Both the position numbers and the translations under genes were made by a program. From positions 1 through 49,297 of IMG/VR virus record IMGVR_UViG_3300042305_000706: a stretch of 49,297 bases of DNA, one strand, 5' to 3'. Shown piece by piece: positions 21,772 through 29,297 of this stretch (within the stretch, counting starts at the first letter, position 1; each line of letters opens with the position of its first letter). Under the pieces are notes generated by a model. That model worked only from the letters and a program-made list of their open reading frames with translations. It made no database searches and was not told the origin of the DNA. This DNA comes from a virus.

Positions 21772-22054
21772 ACAAACAAACCACAAAACCACAATGACAA
21801 CACTAAATCAAACCGAAAAACGTAGCCTCTCCACCATTGCAAGCGAGATTCGTCGTGACTGGGGAAGCAAGGTCAACTATGCCGCAAAGCCGTATCTGTC
21901 TGCCATGGCAGGTCTCGACTCAATCGATGACAACTATGGTTACGATTCTGCAAAGTCTATCGTGCTTTATTTCCTGTCCAATGCATCGTCTTGGAGGGGA
22001 GAGAACGCAAAGCGGATCAAAGCCGAGCTTAAGGCAATGGCGAATCGTCGGTAG
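21764..22054 (+). CDS. Conserved small phage protein
   Basis: 96 residues (86 if ATG 21794 is used, which follows an AAACCACA leader). 'VNYAAKPYLSAMAGLDSIDD', 'SAKSIVLYFLSNASSWRGEN' and 'AKRIKAELKAM' match a common phage family with no known role. Directly followed by a strong terminator. Confidence 0.75.
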   Translation: MTKQTNHKTTMTTLNQTEKRSLSTIASEIRRDWGSKVNYAAKPYLSAMAGLDSIDDNYGYDSAKSIVLYFLSNASSWRGENAKRIKAELKAMANRR

Positions 22055-22061
22055 TAGATTG

Positions 22062-22091
22062 GGGGAGCGGGATTCGTCCTGCTCCCCTTTT
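22062..22091 (+). terminator. Intrinsic terminator with UUCG loop
   Basis: GGGGAGCGGGA (22062-22072), TTCG, TCCTGCTCCCC (22077-22087), then TTTT. Eleven pairs with one G-U. The strongest terminator of the cluster. Confidence 0.85.
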
Positions 22092-22127
22092 CCCTTCCTC
22101 AAAATAATTCCAACAAAACCCCTTGAC

Positions 22128-22433
22128 ATGAAAACCACCACAACCGAACCTAGTCACATGGAAACCACCACAAGTCTGGAAGCGCAATATGCAGCAGCAG
22201 GAAGTCAAGACTTCCTCCGCGCTATCGATGGTCTGCAACTCCACGGATTCACCCTGCAAGCAATGCGGAAGGAAGATGGGGTTTTCCTGCTACGCAACGC
22301 CGATGCCAGTTGGACAATTGAAGTTACCCAGATGGGATTGGTCCGAACGTGGAATGAGTCGAATAACTGGTCTGACTTTTTCACTTGGCAACTTCACAAC
22401 CAATCTCGCCTTCTGTACACGGAGGAAGAATAA
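22128..22433 (+). CDS. Small hypothetical protein
   Basis: 101 residues from ATG 22128. N-terminus MKTTTTEPSHMETTTSLEAQ, so the second Met is an alternative start. Then 'DFLRAIDGLQLHGFTLQAMR', 'DASWTIEVTQMGLVRTWNES'. Not recognised. Confidence 0.6.
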   Translation: MKTTTTEPSHMETTTSLEAQYAAAGSQDFLRAIDGLQLHGFTLQAMRKEDGVFLLRNADASWTIEVTQMGLVRTWNESNNWSDFFTWQLHNQSRLLYTEEE

Positions 22434-22455
22434 ACCACAACAAGCCGCTACCCAT

Positions 22456-22632
22456 ATGAGAAAAAAATATATCTGCCAAACCTGCAAAAGTGACAACGTA
22501 AGATTGGACGCCTTTGCAACTTGGGACACGGAAAACCAATGTTGGGAGCTTGGTTCGATATTTGAACAGGCACACTGCGACGATTGCGAAAGAAATACGC
22601 AACTAGTCGAAATTCCCAATCTCTTGAACTAG
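22456..22632 (+). CDS. Small zinc-ribbon protein
   Basis: 58 residues. CQTCKSDNVRLDAFATWDTE then 'HCDDCERNTQLVEIPN'. Two CxxC knuckles with a Trp-rich middle match a frequent phage zinc-ribbon family. Confidence 0.7.
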   Translation: MRKKYICQTCKSDNVRLDAFATWDTENQCWELGSIFEQAHCDDCERNTQLVEIPNLLN

Positions 22633-22643
22633 AACAAACCACC

Positions 22644-22826
22644 ATGACTAACAACCTAACCAAACCAGCACAAGTCAGAAAATTCATCTTGGAATTAGCC
22701 AAGGCGAATCGCCACCACATATTCACCATAGTCAGACAGGAGAGTCTGGACAAAGTCGAGGCGGCGGCACGTTCTGCTGCTCGCTCCCTTGTCATGTCAG
22801 CACCTAGCAAAGGAAAGAAAATATAG
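22644..22826 (+). CDS. Small helical basic protein
   Basis: 60 residues from ATG 22644, preceded by AACAAACCACC. Helical: 'PAQVRKFILELAKANRHHIF', 'LDKVEAAARSAARSLVMSAP', ending SKGKKI. Possibly nucleic-acid-binding. Confidence 0.6.
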   Translation: MTNNLTKPAQVRKFILELAKANRHHIFTIVRQESLDKVEAAARSAARSLVMSAPSKGKKI

Positions 22827-22828
22827 TT

Positions 22829-23023
22829 ATGACCACCACAGAAAAAGTAGCAGAAGCAGTAACCAAAACCATCGACCTAACCCCAAGTTGGAAGGCATGC
22901 GTCCGTATCTATTGCGCTGTGCTGCAAAATCCTAAAGCCTCGGCAGAGGCAAAGGAACTAGCAGAAAGCGAGTTGATGCGCCTTGCCGCCCATGTTGACA
23001 AAATGCAGGAGGAAAACAAATGA
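22829..23023 (+). CDS. Small helical protein
   Basis: 64 residues, 'SWKACVRIYCAVLQNPKASA' and 'EAKELAESELMRLAAHVDKM'. Amphipathic helices. The stop overlaps the next start in an ATGA. Confidence 0.6.
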   Translation: MTTTEKVAEAVTKTIDLTPSWKACVRIYCAVLQNPKASAEAKELAESELMRLAAHVDKMQEENK

Positions 23024-23244
23024 CCACGCCTGTCAGCATGATCGAAGAGACGCGCAAAGCCTCGGAGCTAGTCAATGGCTTGCAGGATGTTTTGGAGCAG
23101 TGGGATTTGGACTATGGTCTGATCCCCGATCCCGAACGCGCAAAGATGGACTCACTCTGGAAAACTCTCAACACCCTCCGCAACGATTTGGCGGATGCGG
23201 CTTATGAGATGGAAGAAGAAAACCTCAACCTCCAAGCAAAGTAA
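23020..23244 (+). CDS. Small acidic coiled-coil protein
   Basis: 74 residues: 'EETRKASELVNGLQDVLEQW', 'WKTLNTLRNDLADAAYEMEE'. Likely a helical hairpin. Coupled to the previous gene. Confidence 0.6.
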   Translation: MTTPVSMIEETRKASELVNGLQDVLEQWDLDYGLIPDPERAKMDSLWKTLNTLRNDLADAAYEMEEENLNLQAK

Positions 23245-23249
23245 TTCCC

Positions 23250-23666
23250 ATGGAAACCACAACTAAAAACGAATCGTTCAAAGTAACCACCCAAGTCGAT
23301 ATCCCTCTGGAGCGAGTGGCAGACCTCCTCTGCTGTGCCTTTGAGGGAGGAAGCAACTACTGGTGCGTCATCAAAGAAAAGCGGAAACCAGACTCCCTTC
23401 TCTTCCGCTACATGCCAGACCTGTCTGACAAACCCACAAGCTACACTGACTACCCTCTCAATCGGGGTGGATTCTTGATGGTCGGGGACAACGAGGGAGA
23501 CATGCCAGATGGACTGCTCGACCTCGGAACCATCCGCAATGGCTTGCAAACCATGGCAGACAAGCATCCCCGCCACTGGCATGATTTCATCAACGACAAT
23601 GAAGATGCCGATACAGGGGACGTTTTCCTGCAATGCTGCCTCTGGGGAGAAGTAATCTTCGGTTAG
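23250..23666 (+). CDS. Conserved phage hypothetical protein
   Basis: 138 residues. 'LERVADLLCCAFEGGSNYWC', 'LGTIRNGLQTMADKHPRHWH' and 'DADTGDVFLQCCLWGEVIFG' are hallmarks of one of the commonest unassigned phage families. Four conserved cysteines in two CC pairs. Function unknown. Confidence 0.85.
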   Translation: METTTKNESFKVTTQVDIPLERVADLLCCAFEGGSNYWCVIKEKRKPDSLLFRYMPDLSDKPTSYTDYPLNRGGFLMVGDNEGDMPDGLLDLGTIRNGLQTMADKHPRHWHDFINDNEDADTGDVFLQCCLWGEVIFG

Positions 23667-23674
23667 CAGACACT

Positions 23675-23698
23675 CTGCTTTCCCTTCGGGGAAGGCAG
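23675..23698 (+). terminator. UUCG-capped hairpin between genes
   Basis: CTGCTTTCCC (23675-23684), TTCG, GGGAAGGCAG (23689-23698). Ten pairs with one G-U. No T run follows, so RNA processing or stabilisation is as likely as termination. Confidence 0.55.
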
Positions 23699-23726
23699 CA
23701 GTCTCTTAACAGAGAAACAAACCACC

Positions 23727-23906
23727 ATGAAAACAAAATATAGAATTAGGACAGGCCAAGCATCTTGGCATCAACAAAGGGCGGGACACTTCTTCTCTGA
23801 TGAGTTGATAGTATCTCTCACCCTTGAAGAATTGGAAACATTCAAACTTAATCATGCGAAACACTCGCCACATGATCCGATTCAAATTGAAAAGATTGAA
23901 AACTAA
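23727..23906 (+). CDS. Small hypothetical protein
   Basis: 59 residues: MKTKYRIRTGQASWHQQRAG then 'HFFSDELIVSLTLEELETFK'. Preceded by AAACAAACCACC. Not recognised. Confidence 0.6.
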   Translation: MKTKYRIRTGQASWHQQRAGHFFSDELIVSLTLEELETFKLNHAKHSPHDPIQIEKIEN

Positions 23907-23911
23907 CCACC

Positions 23912-24388
23912 ATGAATACCACCGAACAAGATCAAATCAAAGCCTATGAGCGCGACTACGATATCACGCTGGAGGCTATTCCCGAAACCATCAGAGTCAG
24001 AGGCAATGCCTTGGCATCTGGAGATGACGCACTGGACAAGGAGGCAGAGGATGAGATTATCGCTCGCCTTGAGTCTGGTGATGTTTGGGCATGGTTCACC
24101 GCAAAGGTGAGTGTGCGGGATTCCCATGGGCGGGAGGCATCCGATTATCTCGGAGCTTGCTGCTATGAGGATGGGGAGGACTTCAAGCGGGGAGGCTATT
24201 ACCTCGACATGATCCGCACCTGCATCGATGAAATCGAAGCAAACCCCAAAACCATAACAATAGAAGAGGATCAACTCATTAAACTGCTCGCTCTTGCCAG
24301 CAGCATGGCAGATGACCTTCGGGATTTTGGCAGTGAAAACGCCAACTACTACAACGAACAACTGAACAACTGGACTCAATACAAATAA
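23912..24388 (+). CDS. Conserved phage hypothetical protein
   Basis: 158 residues. 'DVWAWFTAKVSVRDSHGREA', 'SDYLGACCYEDGEDFKRGGY' and 'YLDMIRTCIDEIEANP' match a widespread phage family. The C-terminal 55 residues are an added acidic helical part. Confidence 0.75.
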   Translation: MNTTEQDQIKAYERDYDITLEAIPETIRVRGNALASGDDALDKEAEDEIIARLESGDVWAWFTAKVSVRDSHGREASDYLGACCYEDGEDFKRGGYYLDMIRTCIDEIEANPKTITIEEDQLIKLLALASSMADDLRDFGSENANYYNEQLNNWTQYK

Positions 24389-24394
24389 GCCACC

Positions 24395-24601
24395 ATGAAC
24401 GCGCAAAAACTAATCAACAAAATCAACCGCATCTGCAAAGACCACGGAATCACTCCCAAGGATCTTGATATCAACTATCGGTGGAGCAACAACTCTGACG
24501 TTTGGGACATCAAAGCAGTTTGGGAGGACTTGTTCGATGAGGAAACAAACTCCACCCTCACCAGCATCAGTCTAGTTACCACAACCAGAGACGATACATA
24601 A
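24395..24601 (+). CDS. Small hypothetical protein
   Basis: 68 residues. 'KLINKINRICKDHGITPKDL' and 'WSNNSDVWDIKAVWEDLFDE'. Start after GCCACC with no Shine-Dalgarno. Not recognised. Confidence 0.6.
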   Translation: MNAQKLINKINRICKDHGITPKDLDINYRWSNNSDVWDIKAVWEDLFDEETNSTLTSISLVTTTRDDT

Positions 24602-24602
24602 T

Positions 24603-24803
24603 TTACTTCCCCTTGGTTGCCCACTTCAATTCCCCTGCCCTCATGCGAGCGCCCTTCCCCTTCCTGTCTGGTCTGTTGCGGATGAGTTCAAACCTCTCTG
24701 CTGCGGTTAGCTTCCTCTGGGGAGCGTATTCAGTCTGGGGTGGCGGGATCGGGGTCTCGCCCTCGGCTGGAGGAAAGTCATGGATAGACCAAGATGATCT
24801 CAT
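24603..24803 (-). CDS. Possible small reverse-strand protein
   Basis: 66 residues from ATG 24803 (74 from 24827). Pro-rich then basic: 'FPPAEGETPIPPPQTEYAPQ', 'RKLTAAERFELIRNRPDRKG' and KGARMRAGELKWATKGK. The composition is protein-like and the only opposing plus-strand frame is not. It would be the only leftward gene between 11.6 and 30 kb. No ribosome site is evident. Confidence 0.45.
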   Translation of the reverse strand: MRSSWSIHDFPPAEGETPIPPPQTEYAPQRKLTAAERFELIRNRPDRKGKGARMRAGELKWATKGK

Positions 24804-24811
24804 ATAATCAT

Positions 24812-25030
24812 ATGTACACTGACGCACTAGGTAACACGCACTTTGAGTTTTGGGAAGGAATTAAGCTCGCAGGACGCACCTTCCAATCGGTTCCCCTCTA
24901 CCACCTATGCCAAAACTATGGTGATGCACAGGTGAGGGATGCATGTATCCACCTCGGTTGCATGCCCTATATCCAAGACCTCCGCGCTATTGCGGATGAA
25001 TGTGAACGAGTCGAAAAGAGCTTTGTCTAA
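24812..25030 (+). CDS. Small hypothetical protein
   Basis: 72 residues from ATG 24812 (78 from 24794). 'GNTHFEFWEGIKLAGRTFQS', 'YGDAQVRDACIHLGCMPYIQ'. Helical, three Cys. Not recognised. Confidence 0.55.
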   Translation: MYTDALGNTHFEFWEGIKLAGRTFQSVPLYHLCQNYGDAQVRDACIHLGCMPYIQDLRAIADECERVEKSFV

Positions 25031-25047
25031 ACCAACAACCCATACCA

Positions 25048-25347
25048 ATGAAAACCACAATAAAAGACGATAGAACAGAAGAACAGAAATCCACCCACTA
25101 CTGGGCAGTCACCGCCAAGGACAAAGCTATGTCCTACTGGGGAATGAGTAAGGGCGGGGTCAGTCGCGTAGCTTGGGCATGCAAGTCCCATGAGGATGCG
25201 AGCAAGGCTTATGACTGGGTCAAATCCCGATCAGAGATGAAGTATGTCAATATCGTTGACCTCCGCACCTACAACCCACCCAGAACAGACGCGCACTTCC
25301 ACGTTTATGTTTGCGATGGGAATCACATTGCCCTGCAAGACGAATAA
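25048..25347 (+). CDS. Conserved small phage protein
   Basis: 99 residues. 'HYWAVTAKDKAMSYWGMSKG', 'VSRVAWACKSHEDASKAYDW' and 'DAHFHVYVCDGNHIAL' match a family recurring beside the other conserved genes of this cluster. Unknown role. Confidence 0.7.
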   Translation: MKTTIKDDRTEEQKSTHYWAVTAKDKAMSYWGMSKGGVSRVAWACKSHEDASKAYDWVKSRSEMKYVNIVDLRTYNPPRTDAHFHVYVCDGNHIALQDE

Positions 25348-25351
25348 TGCC

Positions 25352-25531
25352 ATGAGCAATCTTATCCACGATATCTTACTCTGGTTCGGGCGAACCCCGA
25401 AAGAACCTTCGCTACTAGCCATGTCCGTCCACTGGTTCAACCATGCCAGTTGGCTGGATCGTCTGGTAGCCAATCGCCAGTTGGAAAACTGGATATCCCA
25501 CAAACACCATGAAAAAGAAAACCACCAATAA
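25352..25531 (+). CDS. Small hypothetical protein
   Basis: 59 residues: 'MSNLIHDILLWFGRTPKEPS', 'HASWLDRLVANRQLENWISH'. His/Trp-rich and helical. Overlaps the next gene by 23 bases. Confidence 0.5.
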   Translation: MSNLIHDILLWFGRTPKEPSLLAMSVHWFNHASWLDRLVANRQLENWISHKHHEKENHQ

Positions 25532-25646
25532 AAAGTCGGGCGTTTCACAACGCGAAAAACAAATCAAAAAGGCTCTCGTCAATCGCCTTGCTGAGAAGGG
25601 TATCAGCAAGGACTGGATGAAGAGCAACCTCGTAGTCATTTGCTAA
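25509..25646 (+). CDS. Small lysine-rich protein
   Basis: 45 residues: MKKKTTNKKSGVSQREKQIK, 'KALVNRLAEKGISKDWMKSN'. Basic with one HTH-like turn (LAEKGISKDWMKSN). Not recognised. Confidence 0.5.
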   Translation: MKKKTTNKKSGVSQREKQIKKALVNRLAEKGISKDWMKSNLVVIC

Positions 25647-25648
25647 CC

Positions 25649-25912
25649 ATGAGAAAGAAATACACTCATACCACCAAAGGGGTTCGTTACCCCTATGCAC
25701 AACGAGTCATAACACTCACCTCGGAGTCGGGGACAATGCGCCTCACCACCACACAAGGAGAGTTGTGGAAGTACGAACACGATACATTTGGAGGTGCTGG
25801 TTATTACGAGCAGACATACCCTGTATCAATACCAGACAACGACTTCGGAGACCTCCTCAAGGGATTGAGGGACGATGAAATGCTGGAAGAAGAATACCTA
25901 ATCCATGAGTAA
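25649..25912 (+). CDS. Small beta-rich protein
   Basis: 87 residues from ATG 25649. 'GVRYPYAQRVITLTSESGTM', 'TQGELWKYEHDTFGGAGYYE' and an acidic end. Not recognised. Confidence 0.6.
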   Translation: MRKKYTHTTKGVRYPYAQRVITLTSESGTMRLTTTQGELWKYEHDTFGGAGYYEQTYPVSIPDNDFGDLLKGLRDDEMLEEEYLIHE

Positions 25913-26081
25913 GACTATCCTTACCTCAATGGAAGCAGACCTTGCTTGGTCATTCCTCAAGCGGAACCAGATTGAATGGCGAAACTACCTTCGCCATTAC
26001 TTCGTCATCGACAAAGAAACTGCTGGAGAAATCACGGATGTGATCCTTCAGAAACTTGAACATAAAATCGACAACAAATGA
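25905..26081 (+). CDS. Small hypothetical protein
   Basis: 58 residues overlapping both neighbours. 'MEADLAWSFLKRNQIEWRNY' and 'LRHYFVIDKETAGEITDVIL'. Not recognised. Confidence 0.55.
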   Translation: MSKTILTSMEADLAWSFLKRNQIEWRNYLRHYFVIDKETAGEITDVILQKLEHKIDNK

Positions 26082-26644
26082 AAACAATCGATCCAAAAAA
26101 CATCACAGACTTCCAGCGCACAGATGCTGAACTGGAGTCATTCATGGTCTTCTCCATTGCAGTCGCGGGGAAGAACGCCAACCAGACCGCCAACCTCATT
26201 GGCAAGGTGCTGGGTGAAGCCAAATCAGACGAGAGTCCCTTCCAGTTTCTGCGGAGGATTCCTCTGGATGACCACCTCCGTTTCTGGAGGGTTGGGCAAT
26301 ATCGTCGCATCCTTCCCGCTTTAGAAGGCGTGATGAAACTCGACCTTCGCACCTGCACGATGGGAGACCTTCTCAAGGTTCATGGCATCGGGCCGAAGAC
26401 AGCAAATATGTTCCTGCTGCATTCCCGCCCGAACCACCAAGGCGCGGTCTTGGATACCCACATCCTTCGCTGGATGCGGGAAATCCATGGGATCAAAACC
26501 CCAAAGCAGACACCCAGTGGCAAGCGTTACGATGAACTGGAAAAGACCGCCAGAGAACTTATCTCGGAGTCATTTCCCCAGATGAGTCTGGCGGATGCCG
26601 ATCTGCTGATCTGGAAAACCATGAGTGGGAACAATGATGAATAA
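26078..26644 (+). CDS. HhH-GPD DNA glycosylase/AP-lyase-like protein
   Basis: 188 residues. Endonuclease III-like helices, a helix-hairpin-helix 'LLKVHGIGPKTANMFLLHSR' (98-117) with lysine K107, and 'VLDTHILRWM' with aspartate D126. K and D match the catalytic pair of bifunctional Nth enzymes (GxKTAN and VDTH). The four-cysteine Fe-S loop of Nth is absent. It may remove a damaged or modified base; whether from phage or host DNA is unknown. ATGA overlap with the previous gene. Confidence 0.8.
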   Translation: MKTIDPKNITDFQRTDAELESFMVFSIAVAGKNANQTANLIGKVLGEAKSDESPFQFLRRIPLDDHLRFWRVGQYRRILPALEGVMKLDLRTCTMGDLLKVHGIGPKTANMFLLHSRPNHQGAVLDTHILRWMREIHGIKTPKQTPSGKRYDELEKTARELISESFPQMSLADADLLIWKTMSGNNDE

Positions 26645-26819
26645 GATTGTTCTCAACATTGCAGGGGAGCAGGTTCCAGTGCTATTCGATGGCAGTCGGG
26701 TAACCTCTCCAGACTTCCCAGATATCGAAGTGGAGTTTGTCGCTGGATGTGGTCACAGAATCTCGCAGGAGATGCTTGTGGGCATATGCCATGACAAGCT
26801 GGAGGCACTTCATCAATGA
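26637..26819 (+). CDS. Small hypothetical protein
   Basis: 60 residues from ATG 26637 (one codon more from 26634). 'MNKIVLNIAGEQVPVLFDGS' then 'GCGHRISQEMLVGICHDKLE'. Two Cys and His. Coupled to the glycosylase gene. Confidence 0.55.
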   Translation: MNKIVLNIAGEQVPVLFDGSRVTSPDFPDIEVEFVAGCGHRISQEMLVGICHDKLEALHQ

Positions 26820-27019
26820 AAAACTATCGCACATCATTGGCAGCAAAGGCTATTCCAATGGACGTTGCGGTCATCTACAACGAGTCACAGACCTCGCAAC
26901 TATCCATCACCATGGGTGAACTGGAAGACTACGAGGCCCATAGCGGATTCGGAGTTGAGGACGTTACGCCCGATTGGTTATTCTTTGACCTGTTGATGTG
27001 GTGCAACCACATAGAATAA
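26816..27019 (+). CDS. Small hypothetical protein
   Basis: 67 residues with ATGA overlap. 'MDVAVIYNESQTSQLSITMG', 'VEDVTPDWLFFDLLMWCNHI'. Not recognised. Confidence 0.55.
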   Translation: MKNYRTSLAAKAIPMDVAVIYNESQTSQLSITMGELEDYEAHSGFGVEDVTPDWLFFDLLMWCNHIE

Positions 27020-27027
27020 AAACCACA

Positions 27028-27330
27028 ATGAAAAACCGAAAGAAGAAGCACAATGGAATCACCTTGGATTATGGGGTGATCAATACAGATGACTTCATAG
27101 ATGTTGAGGTTCTTGTAAGTCTTCCAACAAAAGAACAATATCTTGCAGTCATTTCAAAAGAGGTTGGAAACCACGCGATTGGTGAACCCATTTATTGCTA
27201 CGCTCCAACATCAGATCATGACTTTGAAAACGAGGAGGCAACTCCTCCGCTAGAGGTTTTCAATGCTTTGGATTCCGTAATAAAAGATATTGTTCTCATG
27301 ATTTACAATGCAGAAAAGGAGGCAGCATGA
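27028..27330 (+). CDS. Small hypothetical protein
   Basis: 100 residues from ATG 27028, which follows AAAAACCACA. 'YGVINTDDFIDVEVLVSLPT', 'NALDSVIKDIVLMIYNAEKE'. Beta then helix. Not recognised. Confidence 0.6.
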   Translation: MKNRKKKHNGITLDYGVINTDDFIDVEVLVSLPTKEQYLAVISKEVGNHAIGEPIYCYAPTSDHDFENEEATPPLEVFNALDSVIKDIVLMIYNAEKEAA

Positions 27331-27659
27331 GTCACAAAGTCTGGTTAGACCAAGAAGTCACCGAAGGTGGCATCACATACTCCATTCAACTTGAAGTGGA
27401 ACTGGAATTCCGAAACGAGGAAGACCCAGAATGCTGTCATGTTGAGATCACCAAAGCAGAGGTTGCGCCGATAGATGGCAAGCCTCTGAAGTTGGACTAC
27501 GAGGGACGGCAGATTGAAAAACTGATCGTCAAGGGCTATTCCACACTCACCGAAACCATTGATGGACTTCTGTGGTCTGAAATTCAGACCTATACGGAGG
27601 ACAACTATCGGGATCTGATGAGGTATCTGGAAGATGAAAAAGAAGACCATTATCTATGA
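27327..27659 (+). CDS. Small acidic hypothetical protein
   Basis: 110 residues with ATGA overlap and AAAGGAGG a few bases upstream, one of the few clear ribosome sites in the cluster. 'YSIQLEVELEFRNEEDPECC' and 'DGLLWSEIQTYTEDNYRDLM'. Not recognised. Confidence 0.65.
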   Translation: MSHKVWLDQEVTEGGITYSIQLEVELEFRNEEDPECCHVEITKAEVAPIDGKPLKLDYEGRQIEKLIVKGYSTLTETIDGLLWSEIQTYTEDNYRDLMRYLEDEKEDHYL

Positions 27660-27817
27660 AAAGCACACACCTAGCACTGGCGATCTGTCTCACTTGCTTC
27701 ATTGCATTTGTGGCGGCAGTCGAATCACCGCGCAAACCAAAGAAGAGCAAAGATAAAATCTATGTTCTTCCCTTGGTTGAGGAGATGGCAACCAACCCCA
27801 ATCCGTTGCAGTTCTAA
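27656..27817 (+). CDS. Small secreted or membrane-anchored peptide
   Basis: 53 residues. MKSTHLALAICLTCFIAFVA then AVESPRKPKKSKDKIYVLPL. Signal-anchor or Sec signal followed by a basic segment. Last gene of the cluster, followed by a terminator. Confidence 0.6.
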   Translation: MKSTHLALAICLTCFIAFVAAVESPRKPKKSKDKIYVLPLVEEMATNPNPLQF

Positions 27818-27845
27818 CTCAACCAGACAGGTTCGATTGCCTCAC

Positions 27846-27895
27846 ATCCCTCCTTCAGAGTAGCGAAAGCGAAATGGAGGAGGGATTATCTTTTT
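27846..27895 (+). terminator. Intrinsic terminator of the small-gene cluster
   Basis: ATCCCTCC (27846-27853) pairs with GGAGGGAT (27879-27886), with an inner GC-GAAA-GC hairpin in the loop, then TATCTTTTT. It separates the cluster from the methyltransferase gene. Confidence 0.75.
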
Positions 27896-27913
27896 GTTGG
27901 TTGATTACCCACT

Positions 27914-27950
27914 CCCCCTGTATTAGCTTGGTGCGAACCCAGTCAGGGGG
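27914..27950 (+). promoter_or_regulatory. Hairpin directly upstream of the FkbM gene
   Basis: CCCCCTG (27914-27920) and CAGGGGG (27944-27950) form a seven-pair stem around an inner CTTGG/CCCAG-like pairing. It ends eight bases before the ATG at 27959, covering the normal ribosome-site position. It could gate translation; no known riboswitch was recognised. Confidence 0.45.
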
Positions 27951-27958
27951 CCTAGAAT

Positions 27959-28615
27959 ATGATCAAGAAATTACCAAATGACATCTGGGTGTTGGAGAAG
28001 GATACCCATATTTCCAAGTGGGTCGAGGAACACAATAGTCTCAAGTGCGATCCCTGTCTGTTTGAATGGCTGCGCCCCAGATTAGTCGGGGCTTCTGTTG
28101 CTTGGGATATCGGGGCCAACATCGGAGACCATACTCGCTTCTATTTGGATTGTGGCATGGAGGTGGTGGCGTTTGAGCCCAACCCCGAAGCATTCCGCTG
28201 TCTCTGCCACAACTGTAGCGAGGCCACTTGCTACAATATTGCCGCCTCAGACGGGCAGAAAGAGCTAACTATGGCTCTGGAAGACAATGTTGGGGCATCC
28301 CATGTGGTTGATGGCGGGGCAGTTATGGTAATTGCGGCTCCTCTAGATAGTGTAGCCAAGCATCACAAGACTCCAGACTATATCAAGATTGATGTGGAAG
28401 GCTTTGAGGCCAAGACACTTGCAGGAATGGAGAAACTTCTGACTAACAATAAACCCAAGCTGTTTGTGGAATTCAATGATGGGGCATTGAAGCGCAATGG
28501 ATCAAGCTCTGTTGATCTGAAGAAACAAATTGAATCCTACGGCTATACCCAGTTTGAAATCTATCCACCGAATTGCAATTTAACCGATCCTCAGTATGAC
28601 CTCTTCTTCTTTTAA
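27959..28615 (+). CDS. FkbM-family methyltransferase
   Basis: 218 residues. SAM-binding motif I 'VAWDIGANIGDHTRFYLD' (47-64), acidic post-I 'AFEPNPEAF' (71-79), and the FkbM signature 'DYIKIDVEGFEAKTLAGM' (about 139-156). FkbM enzymes O-methylate sugars or small molecules. Two glycosyltransferase-like genes follow at once, so methylation of a glycan is the natural reading. The gene end overlaps the next by 20 bases. Confidence 0.85.
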   Translation: MIKKLPNDIWVLEKDTHISKWVEEHNSLKCDPCLFEWLRPRLVGASVAWDIGANIGDHTRFYLDCGMEVVAFEPNPEAFRCLCHNCSEATCYNIAASDGQKELTMALEDNVGASHVVDGGAVMVIAAPLDSVAKHHKTPDYIKIDVEGFEAKTLAGMEKLLTNNKPKLFVEFNDGALKRNGSSSVDLKKQIESYGYTQFEIYPPNCNLTDPQYDLFFF

Positions 28616-29297
28616 TCCCCATTACCTAATCCGCACCTACGAAAAGGATCGGGATTGGTTGATGTATTGCTTGGCCTCCATTCGCAAATGGGAGCCCGAC
28701 ATTTCAATTACGGCAGTAGCCCCAGTAGGCCATGATGTCGGATGTCCCGTGATCCACGTTGAACCCCGCAATCCAGACGGCTATGTAGACCAGCAGTATA
28801 CCAAACTCAACGCCGATCTCTATGTCCCGTCTTCTGCCACCCATGTGATCCACATGGATTCGGATTGCATGATGACAGGTAGGCTTTCGGATATGATGGT
28901 GGATGGTAAACCCATGATGCTCAAAACTCCATATAGTCAGTTGGATGATCAAGCCAAGGTGTGGCAGGGGGTAACCGCCCACTACATGGGGTTTAATCCT
29001 GACTACGAATACATGAGGCGGATGCCGCTTGTGTATCCCATCGGTATATACGCCAAAGTAAGGGATTATCTGGCGGAACGTCATGGCCCCTACGATGAGT
29101 GGTTCCCCAAGATCGAAGGCCGAAAACTAAGCGAGTTTAATATCCTCGGAGCCTATGCCGAACAATTCATGGCGGAAGAATTTCATTGGATCGATACGAG
29201 TAAAGAAGAATTGCCTCCATTGATTGTCAAACAGGGGTGGAGTTGGGGTGGTTTGGATGTGGTTAGAGCGGAGTGGAAGGCTATCATGGCGCAATGA
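28596..29297 (+). CDS. Glycosyltransferase-like protein (DxD)
   Basis: 233 residues. Opening 'HYLIRTYEKDRDWLMYCLAS', a nucleotide-sugar-type 'VIHMDSDCMMTG' with D88-S-D90, and a later 'LSEFNILGAYAEQFMAEEFH'. The layout is GT-A. It starts inside the methyltransferase gene and ends inside the next, so the three are made together. Confidence 0.75.
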   Translation: MTSSSFNPHYLIRTYEKDRDWLMYCLASIRKWEPDISITAVAPVGHDVGCPVIHVEPRNPDGYVDQQYTKLNADLYVPSSATHVIHMDSDCMMTGRLSDMMVDGKPMMLKTPYSQLDDQAKVWQGVTAHYMGFNPDYEYMRRMPLVYPIGIYAKVRDYLAERHGPYDEWFPKIEGRKLSEFNILGAYAEQFMAEEFHWIDTSKEELPPLIVKQGWSWGGLDVVRAEWKAIMAQ

